Positions 15,810 through 24,320 are shown, counted from the stretch's first letter. The stretch: DNA of 31,437 nt from Prolixibacteraceae bacterium (GCA_027858145.1 JAQIDF010000120.1:1-31437), one strand, 5' to 3'. The notes: a model not told the origin generated them from the letters alone. Program-made: numbers and translations.

Positions 15810-16535
15810 CTATATATGAAAAACCCGTCTCAAATCAGTTACACGTTTTAGCCTGTAATAGATAAATAATAAAATTGCTGAAACTGATACAACAGAAACC
15901 AGAATTATAATACTCCACTGCAAATTGACAGTATTACTTTGGTAATAAGACAAGATGCCTTCAATAAATATGCAAAATAAACTAACAATCAGAAGAAAGT
16001 ACGCGATAACATTCAGTCCTTTCTGTCGGGTTTTTCTCAACACAATAGCCATTGATGATGCTGCCAGATAAAAAGATAAAATAATTGGCACCCCCACTTC
16101 AAGTCCCCAGCCGGCATTTTCGTTGTACCAATCTAGCGCCAGCATTAATAAAGCTCCTGCAACAAACCCTCCGGAGAGGAGCAATTCCATACGCCTGTGA
16201 AAGAAAATGATCAGCGAAATATTTATAAAAACAAATAAGCCTGATGTTATGGTGTACTTAGACCATGTAATTTGCTTATTCACCAATAAATCAATAATAA
16301 ACGAAACAACAATACCTGAAACAAGAATAATTGTCACCAATTCCCAAACAACTTTTCGCTTTTGTGTGTGTGTTAAATCCTTGAACCCATAAGTTTCGTT
16401 AACACTATCATGTATTTCCGAAGCTCCGCCTTTTTTTGTGTCAGTACGGGGTGTGATATTGCGTTTTTGCCCACATAAAGGGCAAAAATTCATATCTACA
16501 TCCAGTTCTACTCCACATTTTTTACATGTATTCAT
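15810..16535 (-). CDS. Zinc-ribbon polytopic membrane protein (DUF6320-like)
   Basis: I chose ATG 16535 (241 residues). It starts exactly at the zinc ribbon (NTCKKCG, then FCPLCGQK; CxxC-x(13)-CxxC) and leaves a 22-base gap to the upstream gene, whereas the longest frame would overlap that gene by 44 bases. After a polar linker there are about seven hydrophobic segments: ELVTIILVSGIVVSFIIDLL, TSGLFVFINISLIIFF, GGFVAGALLMLALDW, VPIILSFYLAASSMAIVL, VIAYFLLIVSLFCIFIEGIL and IIILVSVVSVSAILLFIYY. This architecture resembles DUF6320 proteins; I am moderately sure of the family name. Function is unknown. It lies directly downstream of a condensation-fold acyltransferase, probably in one transcript. 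Confidence 0.7.
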   Translation of the reverse strand: MNTCKKCGVELDVDMNFCPLCGQKRNITPRTDTKKGGASEIHDSVNETYGFKDLTHTQKRKVVWELVTIILVSGIVVSFIIDLLVNKQITWSKYTITSGLFVFINISLIIFFHRRMELLLSGGFVAGALLMLALDWYNENAGWGLEVGVPIILSFYLAASSMAIVLRKTRQKGLNVIAYFLLIVSLFCIFIEGILSYYQSNTVNLQWSIIILVSVVSVSAILLFIYYRLKRVTDLRRVFHI

Positions 16536-16557
16536 AACCCCTATATTTTTTATAAAA

Positions 16558-17868
16558 TCAGGCATCCTGTTTGTTGCAATAACTCGAGAGTTTAATATCA
16601 ACCCCTTCGTTAACCAGATACTTTATGATTCGTCTTTCCAATTCTTTTGTTTCTGTAATGTTTCCAAAGCTCATTACCAATTTATTACCCGCACTAACAA
16701 CGCCACAACTTACCTTTATGAGTTTATTGGGTGGAGGTGGCATAAACGTCAGGCAGTCTATGTGCTCGGTAATTTCACCGGGAAACGGTACATGCCCGAA
16801 GTTTGTCACAACTCCACTATACTGACTGCTTCCCAGTGAGTAATAGCTCAACCTCAAGAACAGGCTTTTTACAAAAAGTGGTATAGCCCTGATAATGAAC
16901 TTTCTTTCGCTGCCTACATGGCGCGCCAGTATTTTATTGACCAACTTTGCATCGGTCTCGAGTTGCATTTGATGATATACAGTTTTCAATATTTCTTCAA
17001 AAGTGTAATGCCCCAGGCTGCGGTCGATTTCGGGCATAACAAACAGTGAAAAATTTCGCATCGTTTTCGTGGGGTAGATTTTCCGAAGGTTAACCGGAAT
17101 TTCAACACACAGTTTTTGTGCTTTTGAATGCCGCCCTGTGCCGCCGGTCTCTTCAAAAATATCCTGCAAGGCTTTTAAATATACCGATGCAAGATAAACT
17201 GTTATGCTTACCCCATTTTCTTTTGCAATTTTTTTCAGTTGTTCGGATTTCATTGTTGCGCTAAGCACATCGTAACGTGGTACCGAAGCAAGCTTAAAAG
17301 GAAGATGAAAGGCTTTGGGACGCTTTACCGATGCCGGTACCTCAGGGTCGAAATAACGGTTGTAGGCATCTTCAAACTCTTCGCTATCCGGAATTTCTCC
17401 GGCTTTCATATAAGCAAAGTCCGGTGGAATATCTACGTCACGTATCTCGATATAACGCGCCAATATTGCTTTTAAGAATTCGAAGGCACCTGTGCCATCG
17501 GTCAATATGTGTGAGAACTCAACACTTATTCGATTTTCGGCAACTAATACCCTGTACATATGGCCTCGCTTCGTAAATCTGCGGCAAGGCTCTCCTTTAT
17601 CCTGCACAACAGGCACTTTGAAATCATCCGATTCTAAATAATACCAGAAGAAACCTTTCCTCATTTTAACTTTGAAATACGGGAAGCGATTTTCAACATC
17701 CCGCACAGCTTGAAATAAACTTTTAATATGCACTACTGATTTTAGTACAACCGTAATACGAAACACCGATGTTACTTTCCGTGTTGTTATTGCAGGGAAT
17801 ATTTTGGCTGCATTATCTAGTGGATACCAGAACTTTTTTTCATTCTTACCATATTCTTTGTGGTTCAT
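16558..17868 (-). CDS. Condensation-domain-like acyltransferase (alcohol acetyltransferase/WES-like superfamily)
   Basis: ATG 17868 gives 436 residues and starts shortly before the family-typical FWYPLDNAAKIFPAI. The longer frame to 17985 would run through the consensus promoter of the divergent gene, so I reject it. The catalytic motif HxxxDG is HILTDG at residues 120-125, followed by TGAFEFL. A second superfamily signature near the C-terminus is GVVTNFGHVPFP, corresponding to the structural DFGWG-like loop. The central NGVSITVYLASVYLKAL and VNLRKIYPTKTMRNF segments also fit CoA- or carrier-dependent acyltransferases of the condensation superfamily. No carrier protein or NRPS module is nearby, so it is a stand-alone enzyme. 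Acyl donor and acceptor are unknown. The zinc-ribbon membrane protein follows 22 bases later. Confidence 0.75.
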   Translation of the reverse strand: MNHKEYGKNEKKFWYPLDNAAKIFPAITTRKVTSVFRITVVLKSVVHIKSLFQAVRDVENRFPYFKVKMRKGFFWYYLESDDFKVPVVQDKGEPCRRFTKRGHMYRVLVAENRISVEFSHILTDGTGAFEFLKAILARYIEIRDVDIPPDFAYMKAGEIPDSEEFEDAYNRYFDPEVPASVKRPKAFHLPFKLASVPRYDVLSATMKSEQLKKIAKENGVSITVYLASVYLKALQDIFEETGGTGRHSKAQKLCVEIPVNLRKIYPTKTMRNFSLFVMPEIDRSLGHYTFEEILKTVYHQMQLETDAKLVNKILARHVGSERKFIIRAIPLFVKSLFLRLSYYSLGSSQYSGVVTNFGHVPFPGEITEHIDCLTFMPPPPNKLIKVSCGVVSAGNKLVMSFGNITETKELERRIIKYLVNEGVDIKLSSYCNKQDA

Positions 17869-17953
17869 CTGTGTTTTTGTATTGAGATTTTGTAAAGGTA
17901 TACATACTTTAAGGGAATGTGCAACAAGAAAAATAAAAATGGAAATAAGATTC

Positions 17954-17977
17954 TCACATATATTTGCTTTTATGTGA
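17954..17977. promoter_or_regulatory. Palindrome TCACATA-N10-TATGTGA over the -33 box
   Basis: TCACATA (17954-17960) and TATGTGA (17971-17977) form a perfect 7-bp inverted repeat with a 10-bp spacer that contains the -33 TTTG of the DUF4412-like gene promoter. Such a dyad is a typical dimeric regulator site. The half-site TGTGA recalls Crp/Fnr-family sites, but the spacing (half-site centres 17 bp apart) is wider than their usual one. The cognate regulator is not visible in the window. Confidence 0.5.
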
Positions 17978-17992
17978 ATTTTCATAAATTTG
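17963..17992 (+). promoter_or_regulatory. Consensus Bacteroidota promoter of the DUF4412-like gene
   Basis: TTTG (17963-17966), 18 bases, then exact TAnnTTTG as TAAATTTG (17985-17992). The expected transcript start is near 17999 and the start codon at 18024. The overlap with the 5' extension of the divergent acyltransferase frame argues for that gene's shorter start. Confidence 0.75.
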
Positions 17993-18023
17993 GGAGTTAT
18001 CTTAAACTTAATATCTACCGGTT

Positions 18024-18971
18024 ATGAAAAAATTAGTATTCTTATTTATTTCAATTTTTATACTTGGCAGTATCAGTGCCGAAGCACAGATTCTTAGAAA
18101 TATCGCACGCAAAGCTGCGCGACAGGCTAAAGAGTCGGTCGAAGACAGGGCGTCGGAAGAGGCAGAAAAAGAAGTTGACGAACAAGTAAACAAAGCCATT
18201 GACAAAATTCTGGAAAGCGACTCAACCAAAAGTAAAAAAGAAGAAGAGGTGCAAAATGAGCCTTCATCATCCAAATCATCCGACCGTGCATCTGCCATTA
18301 TGAAAGCGATGGGCGTTGAAACCACCGACATTCCTCATAAAGACATGTATAAATTCAATGCTGAAATTATTTCGGTAACCGAAGTAACAAATGAAAGCGG
18401 CAAAAAAGAACAACCGGTAGAATCGAAAATGCTGATGAATGCTGACAACTCAGATATTCTTTTTACCATGAAAAGCAACAAAGAAGATGGTGTTTCCATC
18501 ATAGACAAAGAGAATGCTTGTGCATTAATCTTAGCTGAAAAGGATGGTGAAAAAACAGGCCTGGCACTTCGCGTTAACCCAGACAACCCTGAAGAATCGG
18601 TGGATGAAATTCCCGGGATGAAGATGAACCATAAAGAAACGGGCGTTGAAGATGATTGTCAACCCGTTAAAACCAGTAAAACAAAAACCATCAGTGGGTA
18701 CAAGTGTAATGAGTATCGTTGTGAAAACGACGATGAAATTCAAATTGCATGGATTACCAACGAGGTAGACACTGATAAACGGTTCAACAACATGGAATGG
18801 TTTAACCAATATGTCAGCAATGAACTGGGTGGTGTAATAATGAGCTACGAAAACCACTCAAAAACCGACCAGTCGTCAACGGTAATGACCATCAAAAGCA
18901 TCGACTGGGACAAAAGTAGTTCCTTTTCAACCGAAGGGTACGAGATTTCGAGTTTCTCGTATAACCCGTAA
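18024..18971 (+). CDS. Secreted DUF4412-like protein
   Basis: The protein has 315 residues. A type I signal peptide, KKLVFLFISIFILGSISAEA, is cut before QILRNI. A highly charged helical, probably coiled-coil segment follows (about 22-75; ARKAARQAKESVEDRASEEA and on), then a Ser/Glu/Lys-rich linker. The C-terminal domain (about 105-315) is beta-rich with MLMNADNSDILFTMKS, a TISGYKCNEYRCENDDEI pair of cysteines, and IAWITNEVD, matching the general pattern of DUF4412 proteins of Bacteroidota. Function is unknown; location is probably periplasmic or exported. It has its own consensus promoter with a palindrome and is followed by a word-repeat region. Confidence 0.75.
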   Translation: MKKLVFLFISIFILGSISAEAQILRNIARKAARQAKESVEDRASEEAEKEVDEQVNKAIDKILESDSTKSKKEEEVQNEPSSSKSSDRASAIMKAMGVETTDIPHKDMYKFNAEIISVTEVTNESGKKEQPVESKMLMNADNSDILFTMKSNKEDGVSIIDKENACALILAEKDGEKTGLALRVNPDNPEESVDEIPGMKMNHKETGVEDDCQPVKTSKTKTISGYKCNEYRCENDDEIQIAWITNEVDTDKRFNNMEWFNQYVSNELGGVIMSYENHSKTDQSSTVMTIKSIDWDKSSSFSTEGYEISSFSYNP

Positions 18972-19204
18972 ATTGAGTGGCAGTTGAAGGAGCAGTAGTA
19001 GTAGTAGTAGCAGTGGCAGTAGCAGTAGTAGTAGCAGTAGCAGTAGTAGTAGCAATCCTGCTCTTAAGTCATTCCGGCTATTTGCCATTGCCATTGCCAT
19101 TGCCACTTACCACTTACCATTTGCCATTGCTATTGCTATTGCTACTTGCCATTTCCATTGCCACGTCTCAACCTCAACCTCAACCTCAACCTCAATCTCA
19201 TCCT
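18972..19204. repeat. Low-complexity word repeat with complementary arms
   Basis: The left arm (about 18977-19055) is made of GTGGCAGT, GCAGTA and GTAGTA words. The right arm (about 19082-19163) is made of TGCCAT, TGCTAT and TTACCA words, the imperfect complement of the left. A third block (about 19168-19202) repeats CCTCAA and ends CCTCAATCTCA. The arms can fold into a long imperfect hairpin. An open frame of 81 codons through it encodes only Val/Ala, Pro/Leu and Gln/Pro runs and is not a gene. The rest of this 356-base gap, up to 19327, holds the promoter-like box at 19260 and nothing else I can support. Confidence 0.75.
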
Positions 19205-19259
19205 ATGAAAATATTCAAATAAAAAGCTTCCGTACAACAATTCTTCACCCTGAAAATAT

Positions 19260-19267
19260 TAAATTTG
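19260..19267 (+). promoter_or_regulatory. -7 box upstream of the VTT-domain gene
   Basis: TAAATTTG is an exact TAnnTTTG, 60 bases upstream of the ATG at 19328. The -33 region has only TTC (19241-19243). Likely promoter with a leader of about 50 nt. Confidence 0.45.
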
Positions 19268-19327
19268 CAAATTCAAAAATATTTATCACTTCTCCACTAA
19301 CCAACACCCATCCTAAAATGTTATTGT

Positions 19328-19927
19328 ATGATGATAGAAAAGAAAATAGGAGAGAAGAAACACTTTGTGCTGAAATACATTTTGCAGGCAATGCTTTCGT
19401 TGTTGGTTATCATTGGTGCCTTCTTTCTTTTCAAAATACTATACTTCGACCACAACCCGGAATACTGGATTGATATGTTTTACGGTAACCGCTTAGCTGT
19501 CTACCTCATTTATATGGGCTCTGAAGTTTTCTTCGGACTTTTTCCTCCTGAAATATTTATGTTTTGGGCCATTAATGCCGGAGCAGGAAGTATATTTAGC
19601 TATGTGCTAAACATTGTCTTTTTTGCAGCAGTATCGATGGCAGCCGGTCATTTAACCTATTGGTTCGGTCGCTATTTAGCCCGGAAATACGGAAAAAGGA
19701 TACGCAAACAAAAAAAGATTGCTGAATACTTGCCCATGGTAAGAAAATTTGGTGGCATTATAATATTAATTTCAGCAATGACCCCCCTGCCCTGGGCTAC
19801 CATTTCAATGATAATGGGCGTAATTGCATACAAATACAAATATTATACACTTTTTGCTTTAGCCCGTATCTTGCGTTTTGCCATTAATGGTTTTCTTATT
19901 TTTCAAACCGGCTCATATTTTTTCTAA
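19328..19927 (+). CDS. DedA/VTT-domain-like membrane protein
   Basis: The 199-residue inner-membrane protein starts with a cytoplasmic basic N-terminus. It has a helix at about 17-40, then the VTT/SNARE-associated pattern: a re-entrant-like FFGLFPPEIFMFWAINAGAG segment, a second helix with the GHLTYWFGRYLARKYGKRI motif (G-x3-YWFGR, basic tail), and LISAMTPLPWATISMIMGV followed by RILRFAINGFLIF, matching the F/P-G and RxxR signatures of DedA proteins. Some DedA and related VTT proteins flip lipids such as undecaprenyl phosphate; for this member the substrate is inference. Its TAA overlaps the TAG of the convergent helicase gene in CTAA. Confidence 0.75.
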   Translation: MMIEKKIGEKKHFVLKYILQAMLSLLVIIGAFFLFKILYFDHNPEYWIDMFYGNRLAVYLIYMGSEVFFGLFPPEIFMFWAINAGAGSIFSYVLNIVFFAAVSMAAGHLTYWFGRYLARKYGKRIRKQKKIAEYLPMVRKFGGIIILISAMTPLPWATISMIMGVIAYKYKYYTLFALARILRFAINGFLIFQTGSYFF

Positions 19928-21981
19928 GCCCCAATAAAAGGAGTGCATTCTCCGCTGTAGGTAATGCTCAGCATATGCATGGCGCGCGTGCAGGCAATGT
20001 AGAACAATCCGCGGTCTGTTTCGTCGTTGTAAGTCGTTGCATTGGCATTTGGAATAAGCACTTCGTCAAATTCAAGCCCTTTGGCTAAATGCACCGTGGT
20101 AATTATCACACCGCCCGAAAATGAAACACTGTCGCTCGTTAACAAATGCACAGCAGGGTATTGTTCTGACAATTTTTTGTACAGCTTAACGGCTTGTTTT
20201 TGGGTTTTACACACCACTCCCATTGAGTTTTGTACTGATTTATCAAACGCCCCCACCGATTCGTTTATCCACTTTTGCTCGGCAGTACTTGTTTTAAACC
20301 CTTTCACCAACGGCTCTTTTCCGTGACGCTCCATCGCTTCTACCTCGTTTTTGGGTAGTATTTGGCGGGCAAAGGTTGCAATCTCGTAAGTTGACCGGTA
20401 ACTTTTGTTAAGCTTAACCAATTCGGCACCCGGCATTACACGCTCTATAGCCTTTGAAGACGAGGAGCTATACGGGTTGACTGTTTGATAAGCATCGCCC
20501 AAAATGGTTTTTTTACCCGGAAAAAGTTTTGCCAGCACCGCGTATTGCACTGGAGTATAATCCTGCATTTCATCTACCAAAAGATGCTTCACCTCGTCGT
20601 AGGTCTTTGTACCTTCAAGCTTAATTTTCAAATAAACAAGCGGAAAAATATCTGCATATTCAAAAGCACTGCGTTTGGCAAACTTAAAGAGTCCGGGTTT
20701 TTCGAGCCAGTTGTAGAAATCTTTGTACAACTCACGCAGGTTAGTGACTTTAAACATTTTCCGTACTTCCTTGCGTAAATAATTACGTTCGGTTGCGTTA
20801 ATTTCATAACGATTGTAGAACAACAAATCGCGTTCGATTTGGGCTACAACCTCATTAAACCTTTTAAAAAGCGGCAGCCGGTGCAACGACCTGAATTTTT
20901 CATCGATGTACGAAGCCGGTACAGGGTTGCGCCTGACCACCAAATCAACCGGCGTAAAGTATTGATTTTCGATGTGCGATAAATAATCATTCAGTTTTGT
21001 AATAAATTCATGCGACGATTTAAAACGTATTCGTTCAGCAAAATCTTCATCTTTCTTCTCAAGCAAGTCCGTTACCTGTTCAAAAAAAGTTTGAAAACGA
21101 TACTTCCCTTCCAGCAATTTATCAGCCAGTTCCTCCATTCCCATTTCGGGTATGTTCTCCTCACCAAGCTCGGGCAATACATTCGAAATATAATCGGCAA
21201 AAACTTTGTTTGGTGATAAAATCAGAATATCGTTTGAAGTGATGGTATCTTTAAAGCGGTACAGCAAAAAAGCTATCCGGTGAAGTGCAATTGATGTTTT
21301 ACCGGAACCGGCTACACCCTGAATAATAAGCGTTCGTGATTCTTCATTACGGATTATGGCATTTTGGTCACGCTGAATGGTAGCCACAATATGCTTCATT
21401 TTATCATCCGAAGATTTGCTGAGTTCTTTTTGCAATACATCATCATGAATATTCATTGAACTCTCAAGCATGTATTCCATTTTCCCCTTACGTATACGAA
21501 ACTGACGCTTCAGTAACATTTCGCCATCAATCATACCGGAAGGCGACTCGTAACGTACCGGCCCGTTTTCGTAATCATAAAACATTGAAGAAATAGGTGC
21601 CCGCCAATCGTGTACCAGGTTGTTTTTTTCCTTCTCATCGTAGTAGGCATGAACTCCAACATAAATTGGAACCGGCTCGTTCTCCGGTGTCTCACGGAAA
21701 TCGAAGCGTCCGAAATAAGGCGAGAGCATCAATTTTTGTATGCGCTTTTTACGCTCAAGTGCAGCCTCTCCGGTTAATGCAGCCGAATGTACCGACTGGT
21801 GCACAGCAACTTTCTCGGCATGATCCATATCCGATTTATTCTCGTACAGATATCGCTTTTGCTCTACCAAATCGTTCGATTGCTTCTTAACATTCTCATC
21901 AATCTGGTTAAGAGCGGCAGAGAGTTTATTCTTAATTTCATCGAGATAATTGCATTCGTCGGTTTCGCTTTTGTTGAACAT
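19924..21981 (-). CDS. HelD-like superfamily 1 helicase (RNA polymerase recycling ATPase)
   Basis: I chose ATG 21981 (685 residues), since the longer frame to 22131 would overlap the end of lpxA by 74 bases. The N-terminus is a long coiled coil (about 10-80). The HelD hallmark HDWRAPISSMFYDYENGPVRY follows. The SF1 motifs are Walker A QGVAGSGKTS (ending near residue 230), Walker B LVDEMQDYTPVQY, motif III LGDAYQTVNP, motif IV KSYRSTYEIATFA, motif V TTVHLAKGLEFDEV and motif VI GLFYIACTRAMHML. HelD in Firmicutes and Actinobacteria pulls stalled RNA polymerase off nucleic acid using ATP. The same role here is inferred from family. It follows lpxA after 76 bases. Confidence 0.87.
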   Translation of the reverse strand: MFNKSETDECNYLDEIKNKLSAALNQIDENVKKQSNDLVEQKRYLYENKSDMDHAEKVAVHQSVHSAALTGEAALERKKRIQKLMLSPYFGRFDFRETPENEPVPIYVGVHAYYDEKEKNNLVHDWRAPISSMFYDYENGPVRYESPSGMIDGEMLLKRQFRIRKGKMEYMLESSMNIHDDVLQKELSKSSDDKMKHIVATIQRDQNAIIRNEESRTLIIQGVAGSGKTSIALHRIAFLLYRFKDTITSNDILILSPNKVFADYISNVLPELGEENIPEMGMEELADKLLEGKYRFQTFFEQVTDLLEKKDEDFAERIRFKSSHEFITKLNDYLSHIENQYFTPVDLVVRRNPVPASYIDEKFRSLHRLPLFKRFNEVVAQIERDLLFYNRYEINATERNYLRKEVRKMFKVTNLRELYKDFYNWLEKPGLFKFAKRSAFEYADIFPLVYLKIKLEGTKTYDEVKHLLVDEMQDYTPVQYAVLAKLFPGKKTILGDAYQTVNPYSSSSSKAIERVMPGAELVKLNKSYRSTYEIATFARQILPKNEVEAMERHGKEPLVKGFKTSTAEQKWINESVGAFDKSVQNSMGVVCKTQKQAVKLYKKLSEQYPAVHLLTSDSVSFSGGVIITTVHLAKGLEFDEVLIPNANATTYNDETDRGLFYIACTRAMHMLSITYSGECTPFIGA

Positions 21982-22057
21982 CGATATTCTGTTTGATTTA
22001 AAAGATGAACCGGCAAAAATAAAACTCCTGTTTTTAAGTAAGCTGCATTCTGTTACT

Positions 22058-22834
22058 CTAATCTTGCGGCCCTTTAACAATTCCACGCTCAGAATTTCTG
22101 ATAAACAGGATAATTTCATCACGTTCGGCACTCATTTCCAATTCTTCTTCAATTGATTTGATTGCTTGTGAATTGTTTAGCCCTTTTTGATAAAAATACC
22201 GGTATACATTCTGAATTTCGTTCACCTTGTCAATATCGTAACCTCTGCGACGAAGGCCAACTGAATTTACACCGACATATGAAAGCGGATCGTTAGCGAC
22301 CAGCACATAAGGCGGAATGTCTTTCCGAACCAGACTACCACCTGCAATAAATGAATGCTTTCCGATACGGCAAAACTGATGGATAGCCGAATAGGGGCTT
22401 ATAATTGCAAAATCATCAACTTCAACCTCGCCCGCCAGGCCGGCATGGCTCCCAAGAATCACGTTATTGTTGAGCTTGCAGTCGTGAGCTACATGGCCAT
22501 AAGATTGTAAAAGGCAGTTATTGCCCACAATGGTTTTTTCCTTTGCGGCTGTTCCTTTATTCACGGTTACGTACTCCCTGATGGTAGTATTGTCACCTAT
22601 TTCGACATACGTTTTCTCCCCTTTATATTTTAAATCTTGTGGCATTCCACCTAATACAGCACCAGGAAATATTTTGCAATCTTTTCCGATTCGTGTTCCG
22701 TTCATAATAACAGCATTGGGGCCAATCCAAGTGTTATCTCCTATAATCACATCCTCTTCGATGGTAACAAACGAATCAATCACAACATTTTTGCCTATCG
22801 TTGCATTAGGATGTATATTTGCTATTATATCCAT
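22058..22834 (-). CDS. lpxA: UDP-N-acetylglucosamine acyltransferase
   Basis: LpxA transfers a 3-hydroxyacyl chain from ACP to UDP-GlcNAc, the first lipid A step. ATG 22834 (258 residues) is chosen over the TTG at 22855, which would overlap lpxC-fabZ. The N-terminal left-handed beta-helix shows hexapeptide repeats from IHPNATIGKNVVID onwards. Family motifs are GGMPQDLKYKGE, IREYVTVNKGT and GHVAHDC with the catalytic histidine (about residue 117), then IHQFCRIG. The C-terminal helical domain begins around VGLRRRGYD. It follows lpxC-fabZ by 17 bases, and so shares a transcript. Confidence 0.96.
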   Translation of the reverse strand: MDIIANIHPNATIGKNVVIDSFVTIEEDVIIGDNTWIGPNAVIMNGTRIGKDCKIFPGAVLGGMPQDLKYKGEKTYVEIGDNTTIREYVTVNKGTAAKEKTIVGNNCLLQSYGHVAHDCKLNNNVILGSHAGLAGEVEVDDFAIISPYSAIHQFCRIGKHSFIAGGSLVRKDIPPYVLVANDPLSYVGVNSVGLRRRGYDIDKVNEIQNVYRYFYQKGLNNSQAIKSIEEELEMSAERDEIILFIRNSERGIVKGPQD

Positions 22835-22851
22835 TTCTATATATTTTAATC

Positions 22852-24255
22852 TCAACTATTTTTTTCTTCAACAATCTGGGCCATAAACTCACCTTCAGAA
22901 GCCAACTGGTTGCCCACGAACACGTATCCTTTCATAGAGGCAATGCCCCTGCGAATTGGCGAAACCAACTCTACTTTAATAATCATGGTATCACCCGGTA
23001 CAATTTTTCTCCTGAATTTAATTGCATCAATTTTCATGAAGTAGGTTGAATACTTCTTATCCGGATCCATCTGGTTCAAAACATACAGACCACCTACCTG
23101 TGCCATGGCTTCAACCTGCATCACTCCCGGGAAAACAGGTTCTGATGGAAAGTGACCCGTGAAAATAGGTTCATTGGATGTAATGTTTTTCACCCCGATA
23201 ATATGTTTGCCCCTAATTTCAACAACCTTGTCAACCATCAGGAACGGGTAACGGTGCGGCAACAATTCCCTTATTTTTAAAATGTCCATTACCGGTTCTT
23301 GATCACAATCATAAACTGGTGGTGCGGTTTTTGAAAATTGCTTATGCATTTCTTTTTGCAACAAACGCGCAAACTGAACATTTGCCGAATGCCCCGGGCG
23401 GGTTGCAATAATTTTACCTTTTATAGGTCGCCCAACCAACGAAAGGTCGCCAACAATATCGAGCAATTTATGCCTCGCCGGTTCATTATCATAGTGAAGC
23501 TTAAGGTTATTTAGGATTCCTTTATTGCCATTCAATTTTATATGCTCGTGATGAAATAAATCGGCAATGCGATCAAGCTCCTGTTGGTTTACATCGCGAT
23601 CCATAATCACGATCGCATTATCCAAATCGCCACCTTTTACAAGGTTATTGTTCAACAAAAACTCCAACTCATGTAAAAAAACAAAGGTACGGCAAGGGGC
23701 TATTTCATTTTTAAAATCATCTAAAGAATCGAGTTTTGCATATTGGTTGTGCAACACCGGCGAGTTAAACGATATCATTACATCGATGCTATATTCATCG
23801 TCGGGCAATGCAACCAACTCAGCACCACTTTCTTCGTCTTTGATAACAACTTTTTCACGTATTTCAAAATATTCCCTTTCGGCATCGAGTTCTTTAACAT
23901 TCGACTCACCAATTCCTTCAAAAATCAATTTCGAACTTCCGTCAAGTATGGGTGTTTCAGGGGCATTAATTTCAATGCGCGCATTATCGATACGAAGGGC
24001 AGCAAGAGCTGCCATTGTATGCTCAATGGTTGAAACCCGGGCACCTTCTTTTTCAATTACCGTTCCACGTGATGTGTCGACAACATTTTTTACATCGGCT
24101 TCTATTTCGGGCTGTTCATCAAGATCAACACGAATAAATACGATCCCGGTATTTTCGGGAGCCGGTTTTATGGTCATCTCTACCGGCAATCCGGTATGCA
24201 ATCCCTTTCCGCTTAGGGTAACTTCATTCAGTATGGTTTTTTGTTTATCCAGCAT
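22852..24255 (-). CDS. lpxC-fabZ: Fused LpxC deacetylase and FabZ dehydratase
   Basis: This bifunctional protein has 467 residues. Residues 1-305 are LpxC, the zinc deacetylase that commits the pathway to lipid A. The zinc ligands are His79 (STIEHTMAAL), His262 and Asp266 (ARHKLLDIVGDL), and the general acid/base is His289 (PGHSANV). Residues about 320-467 are FabZ, the 3-hydroxyacyl-ACP dehydratase, with LPHRYPFLMVDKV, catalytic His368 in TGHFPSEPVFPG and Glu382 in QVEAMAQVGG. The fusion is a known Bacteroidota trait and physically links fatty-acid and lipid A synthesis. The order lpxD, lpxC-fabZ, lpxA is the usual one. Confidence 0.97.
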   Translation of the reverse strand: MLDKQKTILNEVTLSGKGLHTGLPVEMTIKPAPENTGIVFIRVDLDEQPEIEADVKNVVDTSRGTVIEKEGARVSTIEHTMAALAALRIDNARIEINAPETPILDGSSKLIFEGIGESNVKELDAEREYFEIREKVVIKDEESGAELVALPDDEYSIDVMISFNSPVLHNQYAKLDSLDDFKNEIAPCRTFVFLHELEFLLNNNLVKGGDLDNAIVIMDRDVNQQELDRIADLFHHEHIKLNGNKGILNNLKLHYDNEPARHKLLDIVGDLSLVGRPIKGKIIATRPGHSANVQFARLLQKEMHKQFSKTAPPVYDCDQEPVMDILKIRELLPHRYPFLMVDKVVEIRGKHIIGVKNITSNEPIFTGHFPSEPVFPGVMQVEAMAQVGGLYVLNQMDPDKKYSTYFMKIDAIKFRRKIVPGDTMIIKVELVSPIRRGIASMKGYVFVGNQLASEGEFMAQIVEEKNS

Positions 24256-24320
24256 AATTACTGTTTTTTTTTATTACGCTACAACCACATTAAAAAAATG
24301 GTGATCATGCGCGTTTTTTA

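Noticed and set aside
17869..17985. N-terminal extension of the acyltransferase frame
   Set aside because: It covers the consensus promoter and palindrome of the divergent gene, and its sequence is not family-like.
18977..19204. Possible CRISPR array
   Set aside because: Repeat units are 3-8 bases, irregular and without unique spacers of constant length; there are no cas genes.
18977..19222. 81-codon open frame of Val/Ala, Pro/Leu and Gln/Pro runs
   Set aside because: It is the translation of a word repeat; it has no globular sequence, and the period of the repeat alone explains the open frame.
21982..22131. N-terminal extension of the helicase frame
   Set aside because: It overlaps the end of lpxA and adds 50 residues before the expected start of the coiled coil.
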